A program made the translations under genes and the position numbers. Positions 30,160 to 40,719 of a stretch of 64,000 nt of DNA are shown piece by piece. The stretch is from Deltaproteobacteria bacterium. GTDB lineage: Bacteria; Bdellovibrionota_B; Oligoflexia; Oligoflexales; Bog-1112. The notes under the pieces were generated by a model, which worked only from the letters and a program-made list of their open reading frames with translations, was not told the DNA's origin and made no database searches. How positions within the stretch are numbered: the stretch's first letter is position 1; the number at the start of each line of letters is the position of its first letter. Location of the stretch: the NCBI GenBank assembly GCA_016186945.1, contig JACPKR010000025.1, positions 19,108 through 83,107 of the forward strand, written 5' to 3'.

Positions 30160-31215
30160 TCAAATTTTCTTCACCCTTTCTTCCATCCTCTTGATCAGCA
30201 AATCGAGGATGGCAGCTTCTTCATGCCTCGTCTCGTTGAGAAGCTTCTCACGAAAAGCTTGGAACTGTCCCAGCATGAAGGAATGGTGCGAGGCGTAGAG
30301 AAAGTCTGAGAAAGCACGCTTGATCTCTCCCAGTCTGAAAAGCACCTTGCCCCGTTCAAACCGTAGCTGCGGGTCTGAAGTATCAAGAGCAATCGCTTGC
30401 GTATAGAAATAGTAAGCGCGATAGTCGTTTTCGCTCGCTGCCGCTTCTGCCCTCAAATGCTCGAAAATAAAAGGCGTACGCAACACAAGGTAAGATCCCA
30501 GCCCCACAATCGCCATAAAAGAAGCTATTAAGGCAGCACCAAAAAATACCTTGCGCTGAAAAAAGCGGTTTTTGCGAAGGTAAAACATGGAAAGCCCGAG
30601 TCCCAAACCTGCGCCAAGACCGCCCAGATGAGCCGCGTTGTCGATACCAATTCCGGAATTACCGGAAAGCGAGACAACAAAGTTGAACACAACCGCTATG
30701 ACAATATTGAGCAAGGCCATGGAGGTAAAAGGTCCCACACGAAAACGCTGTCCGAATTCCTCGCGGGCGATCACCTGCTCGATTAGCATCCCCACGCCGA
30801 TCAGGCCAAAAATGGCACCCGACGCTCCCGCTCCTAGGGAAACATTGCCCAGGGAACTCATCACGTTTCCCATAACACCACTTCCCAAAAAGATGAGAAG
30901 GAACCACCCCGTGCCCAGTAAAGGTTCCAGGTAAGCTCCTATAATTTTCAACGCGATACTGTTCAAGAGAAAATGGATGATCCCGAAATGCAGAAAAATG
31001 GGAGTAAGAAGTCGCCACCACTCCCCCTGCGCAATGCTAACAGGATCTTTCGCACCCCACAAAATGAGGATTTCCCCTTCGGGAGCGAAAAGGTCCCCAC
31101 TCATCACCGTGATCAGTGCAAAGAGAATGAAATTGCAGACGAGGATGCGCCCCGTCCATGTTCCCAGATAGAATTGAAGCCGGTCGATGAAATTTTGCCT
31201 GCTAAACTTGGCCAA
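30160..31215 (-). CDS. Rhomboid-family intramembrane serine protease
   Basis: GASGAIFGLIGVG (GxSG) and AAHLGGLGAGLGLG; C-terminal TPR-like tail. Confidence 0.88.
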   Translation of the reverse strand: MAKFSRQNFIDRLQFYLGTWTGRILVCNFILFALITVMSGDLFAPEGEILILWGAKDPVSIAQGEWWRLLTPIFLHFGIIHFLLNSIALKIIGAYLEPLLGTGWFLLIFLGSGVMGNVMSSLGNVSLGAGASGAIFGLIGVGMLIEQVIAREEFGQRFRVGPFTSMALLNIVIAVVFNFVVSLSGNSGIGIDNAAHLGGLGAGLGLGLSMFYLRKNRFFQRKVFFGAALIASFMAIVGLGSYLVLRTPFIFEHLRAEAAASENDYRAYYFYTQAIALDTSDPQLRFERGKVLFRLGEIKRAFSDFLYASHHSFMLGQFQAFREKLLNETRHEEAAILDLLIKRMEERVKKI

Positions 31216-31224
31216 ACAAGCCCC

Positions 31225-31656
31225 TTAATAGACCTTGGGGTCATCTTGTTCGTTGTGCATGTGAAGAAAGGAAATACCTTCAAGGTTTAAATCCTTTCCT
31301 TTTCGCGAAAGCAACCAAACTTTGGTCTTGCTCTGGCCGCGGGGCAAAATAAGGAAAACTTGCAGAGCCTCCACCTTCTTGTCATCTATGTCTAAAACCT
31401 TCGCGGAAAGAAATACTTGGTCCCCCTGCTTCAACAGACCTTCTGACAGTTCCTGAACCTCCAAGAGAACGATAGGACTACTGCCTTCTCTGGGAAATTT
31501 TCCAAATTCCACCTTATAAATCTCGTTCTGTCGCTGGATCGATTGGACTTCGTAAGCTCCCTCGACATTACGAACTTTTGCCTGCTGTTCCAAGTCGGAC
31601 GCCGGAAGAGATACCGTGCAAAAAAGAAAAGAGAGGACTGCTAACGTCTTTCTCAT
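31225..31656 (-). CDS. Hypothetical secreted protein
   Basis: Signal peptide MRKTLAVLSFLFCTVSLPASD. Confidence 0.5.
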   Translation of the reverse strand: MRKTLAVLSFLFCTVSLPASDLEQQAKVRNVEGAYEVQSIQRQNEIYKVEFGKFPREGSSPIVLLEVQELSEGLLKQGDQVFLSAKVLDIDDKKVEALQVFLILPRGQSKTKVWLLSRKGKDLNLEGISFLHMHNEQDDPKVY

Positions 31657-31673
31657 GTGATTCCTCCTAATTT

Positions 31674-31835
31674 AATTCAAGATAATCAATTTTGGGAAAA
31701 ACTTTTTGAAAAAAGTTCTTTCCCCAAGCCCCTTTTCAAAACTTCAATATCTAAAGTTTTTTGGGGGGAGGTGTGGAGGGGAACTTTTTTTCAAAAAAGG
31801 TCCTCTCCACAAATTCTTTTTCTCAAATACTATAG
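31674..31835 (-). repeat. Family A repeat copy A7
   Basis: attcaagataatcaattttgggaaaaac ... ccacaaattctttttctcaaatactatag. Confidence 0.9.
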
Positions 31836-31837
31836 CG

Positions 31838-33346
31838 TCAGCAAGATTCAAAATCCCCACGCAAAATTTTGTCCGCTAACTGTTCGATCTCACTGCCAAG
31901 GGAGCGGTCGTTTTCAAGAAAGGGAGAGATTCCTCTGATTGTATCATGGAGCCTCTTTAATTTTGCTGACAAACTCCGGGGCTGACGCAAGTCAATGGCC
32001 TGACTGGCAGCCAAGAATTCAATCGCAAGTATCTTGGCAAGATTTTTACAGACGGTTCTCAATTTCTGAGCTGCGAACGGCCCCATGCTGACGTGATCTT
32101 CTTTTTCCGCAGAGGTTGGGATACTATCCACACTTGCCGGGTGTGAGAGCGTCTTATTTTCTGACACAAGAGACGCTGCCACCACCTGCGGGATCATAAA
32201 ACCAGACTGCAGGCCCTCATTCTTCACTAGAAAAGCTGGAAGTCCACTCATACCTGGGTTGCTAAGCTTCTCTATCCGTCGCTCAGAGATATTACCCAGC
32301 TCGGCAATGGCGATGGTCAGGAAATCAAAAGCACAAGCCAAGGGTTCACCGTGGAAGTTTCCCCCGCTGATGACTTCATCTTCAAAGACAAGGGGATTGT
32401 CCGTTACACCGTTCAATTCCGTATCGACTACACCTTTAGTAAAGGCCCAGGTGTCCCTCGCCACCCCGTGGACCTGCGGAGCGCAACGGAAACTGTAGGG
32501 GTCCTGTACCCTGCTGTAATCTTGATGCCGATAATAGAGTTCATCCGAAGCCTCGAAAAGAGAACGAATGTGGGCTGCCACCTCGATCTGCCCTTTGTGA
32601 GGACGCGCCGCATGAATCCTCGCATCAAATGCCGCTAAGGTTCCCCCAAACCCCGCTAGACTCATTGCTAAAGCTAGATCTGCAACATGAATGAGCTGAA
32701 ACGCTTCTTCCACGGCAAAACACCCCTCCACTGCCATATACTGGGTGCCATTGATAAGAGAAAGGCCCTCTTTCGCTTGCGGTTTGTATGGGGTTACACC
32801 TAGACGTTTTAGTAAATCTGCTGTGGCCAGCTCCCTGCCGTCATACACAGACTTACCTTCCCCAATCAAAGCAAGTGCCAAATGGGCGAGGGGAGCGAGA
32901 TCACCAGACGCCCCGACACTCCCCTGCCTAGGAACACGAGGAAGGATGCCTTTCCGAAGGAAGCTCACCAAATGTTCCACACAGGCGCTACTCACTCCGC
33001 TAAGTCCCGACAGCAAATTGTGCGCCTTGAGGATCAACATACCGCGGACGACATCGTCGTCTACGTTTCCCCCAACACCACTGGCATGCGACCGGATGAG
33101 ATTGACTTGCAACTCGCAGGCTTTTTCTCGGGGAATTTTCACTTTCGAGAGGAAACCGAACCCTGTATTGACGCCATAAATGGTCTTTCCTCCATTAAGA
33201 GCATTTTCGATGAAGGTGCGACGCTCGATTACGCGCTTCAGACTTTCCCGATCGACTTGCACCGGAGGATTCGCCTGTCGGGAAAGGCTAACAAGGGTGC
33301 GTGCGTCCAGATGATCCTTGCCTAAGTTAAACTGCCCCGTCTTCAC
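31838..33346 (-). CDS. hutH: Histidine/aromatic amino acid ammonia-lyase
   Basis: YGVNTGFGFLS; GSVGASGDLAPLAHLALALIGEG (MIO-forming ASG). Confidence 0.88.
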   Translation of the reverse strand: MKTGQFNLGKDHLDARTLVSLSRQANPPVQVDRESLKRVIERRTFIENALNGGKTIYGVNTGFGFLSKVKIPREKACELQVNLIRSHASGVGGNVDDDVVRGMLILKAHNLLSGLSGVSSACVEHLVSFLRKGILPRVPRQGSVGASGDLAPLAHLALALIGEGKSVYDGRELATADLLKRLGVTPYKPQAKEGLSLINGTQYMAVEGCFAVEEAFQLIHVADLALAMSLAGFGGTLAAFDARIHAARPHKGQIEVAAHIRSLFEASDELYYRHQDYSRVQDPYSFRCAPQVHGVARDTWAFTKGVVDTELNGVTDNPLVFEDEVISGGNFHGEPLACAFDFLTIAIAELGNISERRIEKLSNPGMSGLPAFLVKNEGLQSGFMIPQVVAASLVSENKTLSHPASVDSIPTSAEKEDHVSMGPFAAQKLRTVCKNLAKILAIEFLAASQAIDLRQPRSLSAKLKRLHDTIRGISPFLENDRSLGSEIEQLADKILRGDFESC

Positions 33347-34017
33347 TCGGACTCCTCAACTGCTGCCAACCTCAATTCATCAACTATTTTCCGTTTGTCC
33401 CTTGCTTTGAAAAAGAAAGATCCCGACACAAAACTGTTAGCCCCTCTCCCTGTCAATTTGCCAATATTCTTTACGGACACGCCTCCATCAACGGCAACGA
33501 AAAGGTGATCCAATTCCTTACCGTGACTCCATGCCTTGAACTCTTCCAGCTTCTCGAAAACTACAGGCATAAATTCCTGACCTGAATAGCCAGGGTTCAC
33601 AGACATGAACAAGAGCAAGTCGACAGACTCACAGTAGGGAGCTATCGTCTGAAAATGTGTAGCTGGATTGAGGGCCAGCCCGGCCCGACGTCCTTTTTCT
33701 CTGATAAGTTTGATAATGTTTCGAGGGTCCTTCGCAGCTTCGACGTGGAAGGTCAGGTAATCCGCTCCCGCTTCAAGATAAGCAGCAGCCCTCTCGTCGG
33801 GATTAGAAATCATGATGTGAACATCCAATGGCAGGGAGGTCCTTCCCTTAAGAGCTTTAATGAAAGGAAGGCCGAAACTAAGATTGGGGACAAAGTGCCC
33901 GTCCATCACATCGACGTGAATCCAGTCTGCTCCAGAGTTTTCGATCATATCGACGGCAGAACCAAAGTCTAAGGGATCGGCCGAAAGGATGGAAGGTGCA
34001 ATGGTGATCTTGTTCAC
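33343..34017 (-). CDS. rpe: Ribulose-phosphate 3-epimerase
   Basis: IAPSILSADPLDFG, WIHVDVMDGHFVPNLSFG, MSVNPGYSGQEF. Confidence 0.94.
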   Translation of the reverse strand: MNKITIAPSILSADPLDFGSAVDMIENSGADWIHVDVMDGHFVPNLSFGLPFIKALKGRTSLPLDVHIMISNPDERAAAYLEAGADYLTFHVEAAKDPRNIIKLIREKGRRAGLALNPATHFQTIAPYCESVDLLLFMSVNPGYSGQEFMPVVFEKLEEFKAWSHGKELDHLFVAVDGGVSVKNIGKLTGRGANSFVSGSFFFKARDKRKIVDELRLAAVEESE

Positions 34018-34568
34018 GATTTCCCCTCTTTCTCGGCCAAAATCTTTTTCTTTATGGCACCGGCCTTAAGGCGGCTCATCCTCTTAATAAAGACAATTCC
34101 GTTGATATGGTCAATTTCGTGCTGGAGACAAATCGCAAACAGCCCATCAGCTTCAACATGAAATTCCTTCCCGAATTCGTCGTAAGCCATTACGCTTAGC
34201 TCCGAAGAGCGCTCAACGAAATCGAAAACTTCTGGAAAGCTTAGACAGCCTTCCATGAAACTCACTCGCCCTTTTTTCTTCGTTATGACGGGATTAATGA
34301 ATGTGAATCGCTTGTTGTGCCACCACTGCTCTTCCACCTTTTCGTCTTCCTCTTCCTCATAACGATTAACTCCGAAAGGAATGTAAACAGTGAACATGCG
34401 TTTGAGGATATTGACTTGGTTGGCGGCAAGGCCAATACCACCCTCCTTGTCCATAGTGGCATGCATCAATCGCGCCAGGTCTTGGATCTCCACGTTGAAG
34501 TCGACAACGTCCTCTGCTGGTGTTTCCAATACCTTGGCAGGCCAAGTGACTATATCAAGTGTTTTCAA
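34014..34568 (-). CDS. def: Peptide deformylase
   Basis: GGIGLAANQV, EGCLSFPEVF, QHEIDHINGIVF. Confidence 0.92.
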   Translation of the reverse strand: MKTLDIVTWPAKVLETPAEDVVDFNVEIQDLARLMHATMDKEGGIGLAANQVNILKRMFTVYIPFGVNRYEEEEDEKVEEQWWHNKRFTFINPVITKKKGRVSFMEGCLSFPEVFDFVERSSELSVMAYDEFGKEFHVEADGLFAICLQHEIDHINGIVFIKRMSRLKAGAIKKKILAEKEGKS

Positions 34569-34670
34569 AACGCAATTCTCCTGAGGCTTGCTCTTTCGCT
34601 AAAACCCTTCCTTAGTACCATGAATGTGCCATATTTTGCAGCCGCAAAATGGGAGGGGAGGACAAGCTTC

Positions 34671-34913
34671 CTATTGGACGGATTGATCGTCGTCCGAATT
34701 GAGACCTTGGATGGCAATTTTGGCCCTGCCACTTATTTTGTCGGTGAAATCAACGGCATACTCTTCGATCAAGTCCACAACGCGATTGTCGACCAAGACA
34801 CTCCTTGCATGTTCATAGAGAGGCAAGCCATTGAAAGGAAGGGATAAAACGTAAACCCAGGTTATCATTTGGATAATTGTCCTAAACACCCATTTGACAA
34901 GTTCTTTTAGCAT
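34671..34913 (-). CDS. Small hypothetical membrane-associated protein
   Basis: 80-aa ORF with N-terminal hydrophobic helix. Confidence 0.4.
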   Translation of the reverse strand: MLKELVKWVFRTIIQMITWVYVLSLPFNGLPLYEHARSVLVDNRVVDLIEEYAVDFTDKISGRAKIAIQGLNSDDDQSVQ

Positions 34914-34978
34914 TGCTGTATCACCTTGATAGTCTTAAGAAAAGTTTAACATGGGTGGAAGGCTAGGGCAAGATTTCG

Positions 34979-37438
34979 CTAGCTTGCCAAGTCTGTAGGG
35001 GAAGGGCGCGAGACTCTCTCTTCGGGAGTTTGGACGAAGGCACTCTGTTTTACGGGAAAAAGCAACGAGAAAGCCTCCCAATAATTTTCGATATAGTGGA
35101 GTTTTAGTTTCTTCTTTACGCTTGCGGGCAAGTCATCCACGATAAGTTTGTTGCGAAGGGGAAGGATTACATTTTTCATTCCTTCTCTTTGGGCTGCGAG
35201 AAGTTTCTCTTTCACTCCTCCGATGGGGAGGACCTTCCCGTGGATGGTGATCTCTCCTGTCATACAGGTTTTGGATGCAATCTTTTGACAGAGCAGGGCT
35301 GAAAGGATCGAGCTAGCGATGGCCACGCCAGCGCTTGGTCCATCTTTGGAGACGGCTCCTTGAGGGACGTGCACATGGATCTCGTGTGTTTTTAGCAGGG
35401 ACCAGTCCACGCCTAAGACTTCTGCCCTGGATTTAACGAAGCTAAGTGCTGCTTGTGCGGATTCCTTCATCACGTCACCCAACTGGCCCGTAAGGACTAG
35501 ACCTTCCTTTCCTGGCAGGAGGTTGGTTTCGATCGTAAGGATTTCCCCACCGAAGCGAGTATAGGCCATACCGAAGGAAATCCCTGCGGCGGTATCTGCG
35601 TGAGGAAAGAAGTCCTCCCCAAAGATTCTTGCCCCCAGGTATTTCTGCACCTTTGCTGGGGTGACACGGAATACGTCCTCCTTCTTCTCACCTTCCGCAA
35701 CATCACGTGCAATTTTTCTACAAATGGACGCGATTTGCTTTTCAAGATTACGGAGTCCACTTTCCCGAGTATAGCCACGAATCAAGCTTACAACCGCGGA
35801 CTTGCTAAGGTCGATCGTTTTGCCTGCAAGCCCTGTTTCTCTCGCTTGTTTAGGGATGAGAAAGCGGTCAGCGATTTCTGATTTTTCATCTTCCGAATAT
35901 CCAGACAACTCAATGACCTCCAGCCGATCACGCAAAGCTGGGTGAATGGTGTCGAGCGTGTTTGCATTGGCAATGAACATCACCTTTGACAAATCGAAGG
36001 GAATTCCCAGATAATGGTCGACGAATTGATGATTCTGTTCCGGGTCCAGAACTTCAAGAAGAGCAGATGCCGGGTCGCCTCGATAGTCCTGCCCGAGCTT
36101 GTCGATTTCATCCAACATGATGATGGGGTTGGCGCTCTTTGCGTTCTTAATGGCACACACGACACGGCCTGGGAAAGCCCCTACGTAGGTCTTACGATGC
36201 CCACGAATGTCTGCTTCGTCTCGCACCCCTCCGACCGATATACGTTCAAATTTGCGTCCTATGGAGCGAGCGATAGATTTACCCAGACTCGTCTTACCCA
36301 CTCCCGGCGGACCGACAAAGCACAGAATGGGGCTTTTGGCCTGAGGGTTAAGCTTCTTTACGGCAAGATACTCGATAATGCGATCCTTCACTTTATGCAG
36401 CCCATAGTGGTCGGCATCCAGGTCGCGGCTAACGTTTTTAAGGTCAAGGGTATCTTCTGTAAATTCTTGCCACGGCAGGTCAAGGATGGTCTCAACGTGG
36501 GTCCGCACAAGCGAAGCTTCACTGGTATCCTGGTGCATCTTTTCCAGGCGTCTCAATTGACGTGCAAGCTCGTCTTTTGCTGTTGGTGAAAGCTTGGCTT
36601 CGTTAACCCTTTTCCAAAGATCCTCCATCTCGTCCCGAGGGTCGGCATCACCCAACTCACTTTTAAGCGCCCTTATCTGTTCACGCAGGTAGTGTTCCCT
36701 CTGCAGCTTGCCAATTTCTTCTTTAGCCTGGTTTTGTATTTTTACCTGCATCTGGCAGACTTCTATTTCACGAGAGAGGAAGGTATGAACGCGTGCTAGA
36801 CGCTCGATCGGATCAAAGACTGACAGAATTTTCTGTGCATCTTCGACCTTCAAACCTAGGTTCGCCGCAACCAGATCGGCGAGCCGGCCCGGTTCTCTCA
36901 CATCTTCCAAAATCATGAGAATATCGGGGGAAAGGACCCGCCCCAGGCTTACAACCTTCTCCAGATTTTCTCGCACCGCGCGAACGGTAGCCTCGATCGA
37001 AGACGACTGATTGACGATCGTCGGTTCTCGGATGGTCCTGACTTCAATGTTGGGAAAGTCTTTCTGTTCGACTAGCCTAACTGCCACAGCTTTCTGCAGG
37101 CCCTGAACCAGTACCTTCATACGTCCGTCGGGAAGTTTTCTCGTTCGCATAATGGAGCAGATGGTTCCCATATCGTAGACATCGAAAGGGGGTTCGAGAG
37201 AGGATTCCAAACCTCTTCCCTCATGGCCTTCAACTTTGAAGGCAGAAAGAAAAATCTTCCTTGTTTTTGACAAACTGAATTCCACTGCCTTGATACACAA
37301 GTCTTCGTTAATGAATACTGGCACAATCATGTGGGGGAAGACGACTATGTCCTTTAAAGGAAGAAGGGGTAGGGTCAAAACATCTTGTTCCCTTGGAAAT
37401 GGATTTCCTTGCATCCAGCACTCCCCAGCTGACTTCAC
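34979..37438 (-). CDS. lon: ATP-dependent protease Lon
   Basis: GPPGVGKTSLGKSIARSIGRKF; catalytic KDGPSAGVAIASSILSAL. Confidence 0.96.
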   Translation of the reverse strand: MKSAGECWMQGNPFPREQDVLTLPLLPLKDIVVFPHMIVPVFINEDLCIKAVEFSLSKTRKIFLSAFKVEGHEGRGLESSLEPPFDVYDMGTICSIMRTRKLPDGRMKVLVQGLQKAVAVRLVEQKDFPNIEVRTIREPTIVNQSSSIEATVRAVRENLEKVVSLGRVLSPDILMILEDVREPGRLADLVAANLGLKVEDAQKILSVFDPIERLARVHTFLSREIEVCQMQVKIQNQAKEEIGKLQREHYLREQIRALKSELGDADPRDEMEDLWKRVNEAKLSPTAKDELARQLRRLEKMHQDTSEASLVRTHVETILDLPWQEFTEDTLDLKNVSRDLDADHYGLHKVKDRIIEYLAVKKLNPQAKSPILCFVGPPGVGKTSLGKSIARSIGRKFERISVGGVRDEADIRGHRKTYVGAFPGRVVCAIKNAKSANPIIMLDEIDKLGQDYRGDPASALLEVLDPEQNHQFVDHYLGIPFDLSKVMFIANANTLDTIHPALRDRLEVIELSGYSEDEKSEIADRFLIPKQARETGLAGKTIDLSKSAVVSLIRGYTRESGLRNLEKQIASICRKIARDVAEGEKKEDVFRVTPAKVQKYLGARIFGEDFFPHADTAAGISFGMAYTRFGGEILTIETNLLPGKEGLVLTGQLGDVMKESAQAALSFVKSRAEVLGVDWSLLKTHEIHVHVPQGAVSKDGPSAGVAIASSILSALLCQKIASKTCMTGEITIHGKVLPIGGVKEKLLAAQREGMKNVILPLRNKLIVDDLPASVKKKLKLHYIENYWEAFSLLFPVKQSAFVQTPEERVSRPSPTDLAS

Positions 37439-37546
37439 CTTGCTTTCAATTGTTCGGTTTCTTGGGGCAATGCTTTAGTATGAAGGGGTTAGGAAGGGTA
37501 AAATTTTGTTGGAATATGACTCCTTTTCGTAATGATCAAGGGGGCC

Positions 37547-38152
37547 TTACTCATCGATTTTCTTCGTCGGGGGGACCAGCACGCTGACGATGGCGGGCCG
37601 TATCAGTTTTTCATGGAGGAGGTAACCCTTGGCAAATTCAACTTGAACTAGCTCTTCCTGAACGCCCTCACTTTCCACACGCTTGATTGCTTGATGCAGA
37701 TGCGGGTCGAATTTTTCATTTTGCGCTTCTAACGGAGTCAGTCCGTTTTTCCGCAGAACCTCCGACAATTGCCTATGAACCAGACTGAGTCCTTCTCGAA
37801 GGCTTTCCTCTTCGTTGACATGATCTGTAGAAAAGGCTTTGTCAAAACTATCCAAGACGGGAAGGACGTCTTTAAAAAATTTCTCCAGGCTAAACAGTCT
37901 GACCTGCTCCATGTCTTTCATATTGCGCCGCCGCATATTCTCGGTTTCCGCGAGGGCTCTGAGATAGAGGTCGTAGTTTTTCCTCGTCTCTTCACGGCAG
38001 CTTTCCAACTCTTTTCTGATTTGCTCGACCGGGTCCTGAGGAGGCTCTTCTTTTTGCGGAGCTTCGTTATGCGGGGCTTCTTTTTTCCTGCCCATTGCCT
38101 CCAAGTCGGCGGAGGATTGCTTGTGATCTTCGAGTGTGTTTTCCATATCCAT
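37547..38152 (-). CDS. grpE: Nucleotide exchange factor GrpE
   Basis: RALAETENMRRRN...LDSFDKAF; HQAIKRVES; GYLLHEKLIRPAIVSV. Confidence 0.92.
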   Translation of the reverse strand: MDMENTLEDHKQSSADLEAMGRKKEAPHNEAPQKEEPPQDPVEQIRKELESCREETRKNYDLYLRALAETENMRRRNMKDMEQVRLFSLEKFFKDVLPVLDSFDKAFSTDHVNEEESLREGLSLVHRQLSEVLRKNGLTPLEAQNEKFDPHLHQAIKRVESEGVQEELVQVEFAKGYLLHEKLIRPAIVSVLVPPTKKIDE

Positions 38153-38372
38153 CGTAAATCCGTAAGTTTAAGGTCTATGTCTTTGAATTCCCGTAATTTA
38201 ACGCGATTCGAGAATCGAAGCAAGGCATCTCGTGGCCTGAAAGCAGTGTTTAGCCCACGTGGCGGGTTACGCATTACCTAAATCTTTCGATCGCGGTTGA
38301 CACACGATCAGCACTCTTGTTAATTACAGGTTCTTGGAGGATGATGAACAGTCAACTAATTAGGAAGCCATC

Positions 38373-38732
38373 GTGGAAAAAGAGTCAGCCGAATGCTACC
38401 CCGCAGAGTTTGAGAAGCCAGCAGCAGAAAGTCGATCTTCATCCAGTAGACCTGAAAGACTATCTACGAGCGCGATTACTGACGATGAATTGCTGGTCAA
38501 GCTTGACGGTCATTCACTTGAGTCGATTGTCGAATTAAAAATCTCTCGTTTCCTGGATCAATTGGGTACTTATTATCCCGACAACTTATACAATCTAATT
38601 ATGCGCAAAATGGAAAAGCCGCTTCTTCACCAAATCCTTCGCCGCACAGGTGGTAATCAGGTGCATGCCTCTCGGATTTTGGGGATCAACCGCAATACCT
38701 TGAGAAAGAAAATTAAGCTGTATTCCCTCTGA
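38373..38732 (+). CDS. Fis-family DNA-binding protein
   Basis: C-terminal LLHQILRRTGGNQVHASRILGINRNTLRKKIKLY. Confidence 0.82.
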   Translation: MEKESAECYPAEFEKPAAESRSSSSRPERLSTSAITDDELLVKLDGHSLESIVELKISRFLDQLGTYYPDNLYNLIMRKMEKPLLHQILRRTGGNQVHASRILGINRNTLRKKIKLYSL

Positions 38733-38740
38733 AGCACTTC

Positions 38741-38826
38741 TCCCAAGGAATTCTTGGAGGAACCAGCTACGCTGTTTCCTCCAAACCACCTCCTTGCCAC
38801 AAGCATGACCGCCTCCTTGCCACAGC
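38741..38826 (+). repeat. Family B repeat copy B7
   Basis: cccaaggaattcttggaggaaccagctacgctgtttcctccaaaccacctccttgcc...ccgcctccttgccac. Confidence 0.75.
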
Positions 38827-38829
38827 GTT

Positions 38830-40179
38830 TCATTCTTCGATAAGGTTGTAAAACGACACAAAGTGGGGGTGCCAGGCAAGGTAGACTTTCCCAGTTTCGC
38901 CGTGTCGGTTTTTGGCCAGGAGAATCTCCGACTTTCCTGCGTCCTCGGATTCAGGGTTATAATAGTCATCTCGATAGATGAACATAATGAGGTCGGCATC
39001 TTGTTCCATAGCTCCTGATTCCCGCAGGTCACTCATCTTGGGTCGCTTATCGGGACGTGCGTCAGGGCTACGATTCAGCTGGGCGCAAGCGATAACGGGG
39101 ATGGCAATTTCCTTGGCAAGAGCTTTCAAGCTAGTCGAAATTTCGCTTATCTCTCGTTCCCTTCCTTGCCTCTGGGCTGTCTGGCTCGCCGTCATAAGTT
39201 GCAGGTAGTCGATGATGATCAGATCGAGGCCATGCTCGCGTTTGAAGCGCCTGCTTCTAGCCCTAAGCTCACTGATGGAGAGGCCAGGGGTCTCGTCGAT
39301 CACCAGGCGATCTCCCAAGTCGTTGAGGATGCGGGCGGCATACATGAGTCGATCCTTATCGTCTTCACTCATGTCCCCTTGGCGGAGTTTATTCGAATCG
39401 ACCTTTCCCTCTGCTGACAGAAGTCTTTCGACCAGCTGTTCTTTTGACATTTCCAGGGTGAAGACACCGACCTTGCTGTCTGGCTTTGACTTCACCGCAC
39501 TCATGGCCCAGTTTAGGGCAAGAGCCGTCTTTCCCATCCCGGGTCTAGCCGCGAGGATGATTAAGTCACTTTTTTGCCATCCACCTGTAATTTTATCCAG
39601 CTCCGTGAATCCAGAGGCAACCCCGCTAAGAGTTCCAGCGGCCGCCATCCTTTTTTCAAGGGTTTCCAGAAGCGTCTCAAGGATTTTCTTCGCACTGATG
39701 AGTCCTGCCTCATTCCGGTCCTGTTCGTTAAGGATGTGAAGAAACTCTTTTTCAACTTCCGACAAAACATCCTTGGCTTCTCCTTGAGCTGCCCGGGCTG
39801 TGGAACTTGTGTCTTCACAGATCTTAATGATTTTGCGAAGATAATACTTTTCCTTAACGATATTAGAATAGTACTCAATGTTCTCCGAGATTGGGGAATT
39901 TTCCACCAATTCGATCAAAAACGGCAGATTGATGGGAACCTGAAGTTTGACCAGAGTTTCCGAGACGGTGAAATAGTCGATCGGTTTTCCCTGAGCGTCG
40001 AGGCTTAGCATGGCCTCAAAAATTTGCCTGTGGTAATCGAGGAAGAAATGCTCACCCTTGAGGTAAGTTTTTTCAATGACTTGATGGAACGATGCGGGAC
40101 TACGCAGTATGGCACCCAACACAGCTTTTTCTGACTCGGCTGAGTGAGGGAAAGCATAGTTTTCCCGTTTTTCGGCCAT
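38830..40179 (-). CDS. dnaB: Replicative DNA helicase DnaB
   Basis: ARPGMGKTALALNWA, IIDYLQLM, QLNRSPDAR. Confidence 0.95.
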   Translation of the reverse strand: MAEKRENYAFPHSAESEKAVLGAILRSPASFHQVIEKTYLKGEHFFLDYHRQIFEAMLSLDAQGKPIDYFTVSETLVKLQVPINLPFLIELVENSPISENIEYYSNIVKEKYYLRKIIKICEDTSSTARAAQGEAKDVLSEVEKEFLHILNEQDRNEAGLISAKKILETLLETLEKRMAAAGTLSGVASGFTELDKITGGWQKSDLIILAARPGMGKTALALNWAMSAVKSKPDSKVGVFTLEMSKEQLVERLLSAEGKVDSNKLRQGDMSEDDKDRLMYAARILNDLGDRLVIDETPGLSISELRARSRRFKREHGLDLIIIDYLQLMTASQTAQRQGREREISEISTSLKALAKEIAIPVIACAQLNRSPDARPDKRPKMSDLRESGAMEQDADLIMFIYRDDYYNPESEDAGKSEILLAKNRHGETGKVYLAWHPHFVSFYNLIEE

Positions 40180-40231
40180 GAGGGGCTACCTTGGGGGGTT
40201 GACTAGGATGAAAGGGAGACGCCCCCCACTC

Positions 40232-40690
40232 TTACTTTTCAGTTTTTTCAGCGGCTTCGATTTTAACTTTAACACTAGCGGTAACTTCGGGATGAAGTTT
40301 GACTTCCGCTGTGTAAGTTCCTAACTTTTTGATCTCTTCAGAAAAGTGAATGACTTTTTTGGAGACTTCGAAACCTTTTTGCGTAAGCATTTCTGCAATT
40401 TCCGCTGTCGTTACGGAACCAAAGATGCGTTCCTCTTCGCCAACTTGTTTGGAAACGACCAGCTTTATCTTCCCTATCTTTTGGGCGAGGGCTTTCATTT
40501 CCTTAAGAATTTTTTCTTTACGGATTTCGATCACTTTTTTGCGGTGTTCGAGTTCCTTACGATTGGCATCGTTTGCCACAATGGCAAAGGAACGGGGAAT
40601 GAGGTAGTTCCGGGCGTAACCGTCTTTCACATTCACGATGGATCCCATGCTCCCCAGGGACTCAACGTCTTTAGATAAAATAACTTTCAT
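40232..40690 (-). CDS. rplI: 50S ribosomal protein L9
   Basis: MKVILSKDVESLGSMGSIVNVKDGYARNYLIPR. Confidence 0.95.
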   Translation of the reverse strand: MKVILSKDVESLGSMGSIVNVKDGYARNYLIPRSFAIVANDANRKELEHRKKVIEIRKEKILKEMKALAQKIGKIKLVVSKQVGEEERIFGSVTTAEIAEMLTQKGFEVSKKVIHFSEEIKKLGTYTAEVKLHPEVTASVKVKIEAAEKTEK

Positions 40691-40719
40691 CGAAAGTCTC
40701 CTTTTCCTTTCCGAGGCAC

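Noticed and set aside
38249-38278. cccacgtggcgggttacgcatta near grpE as a further family B copy
   Set aside because: Only a terminal-like half with no hairpin core; too short to call confidently.
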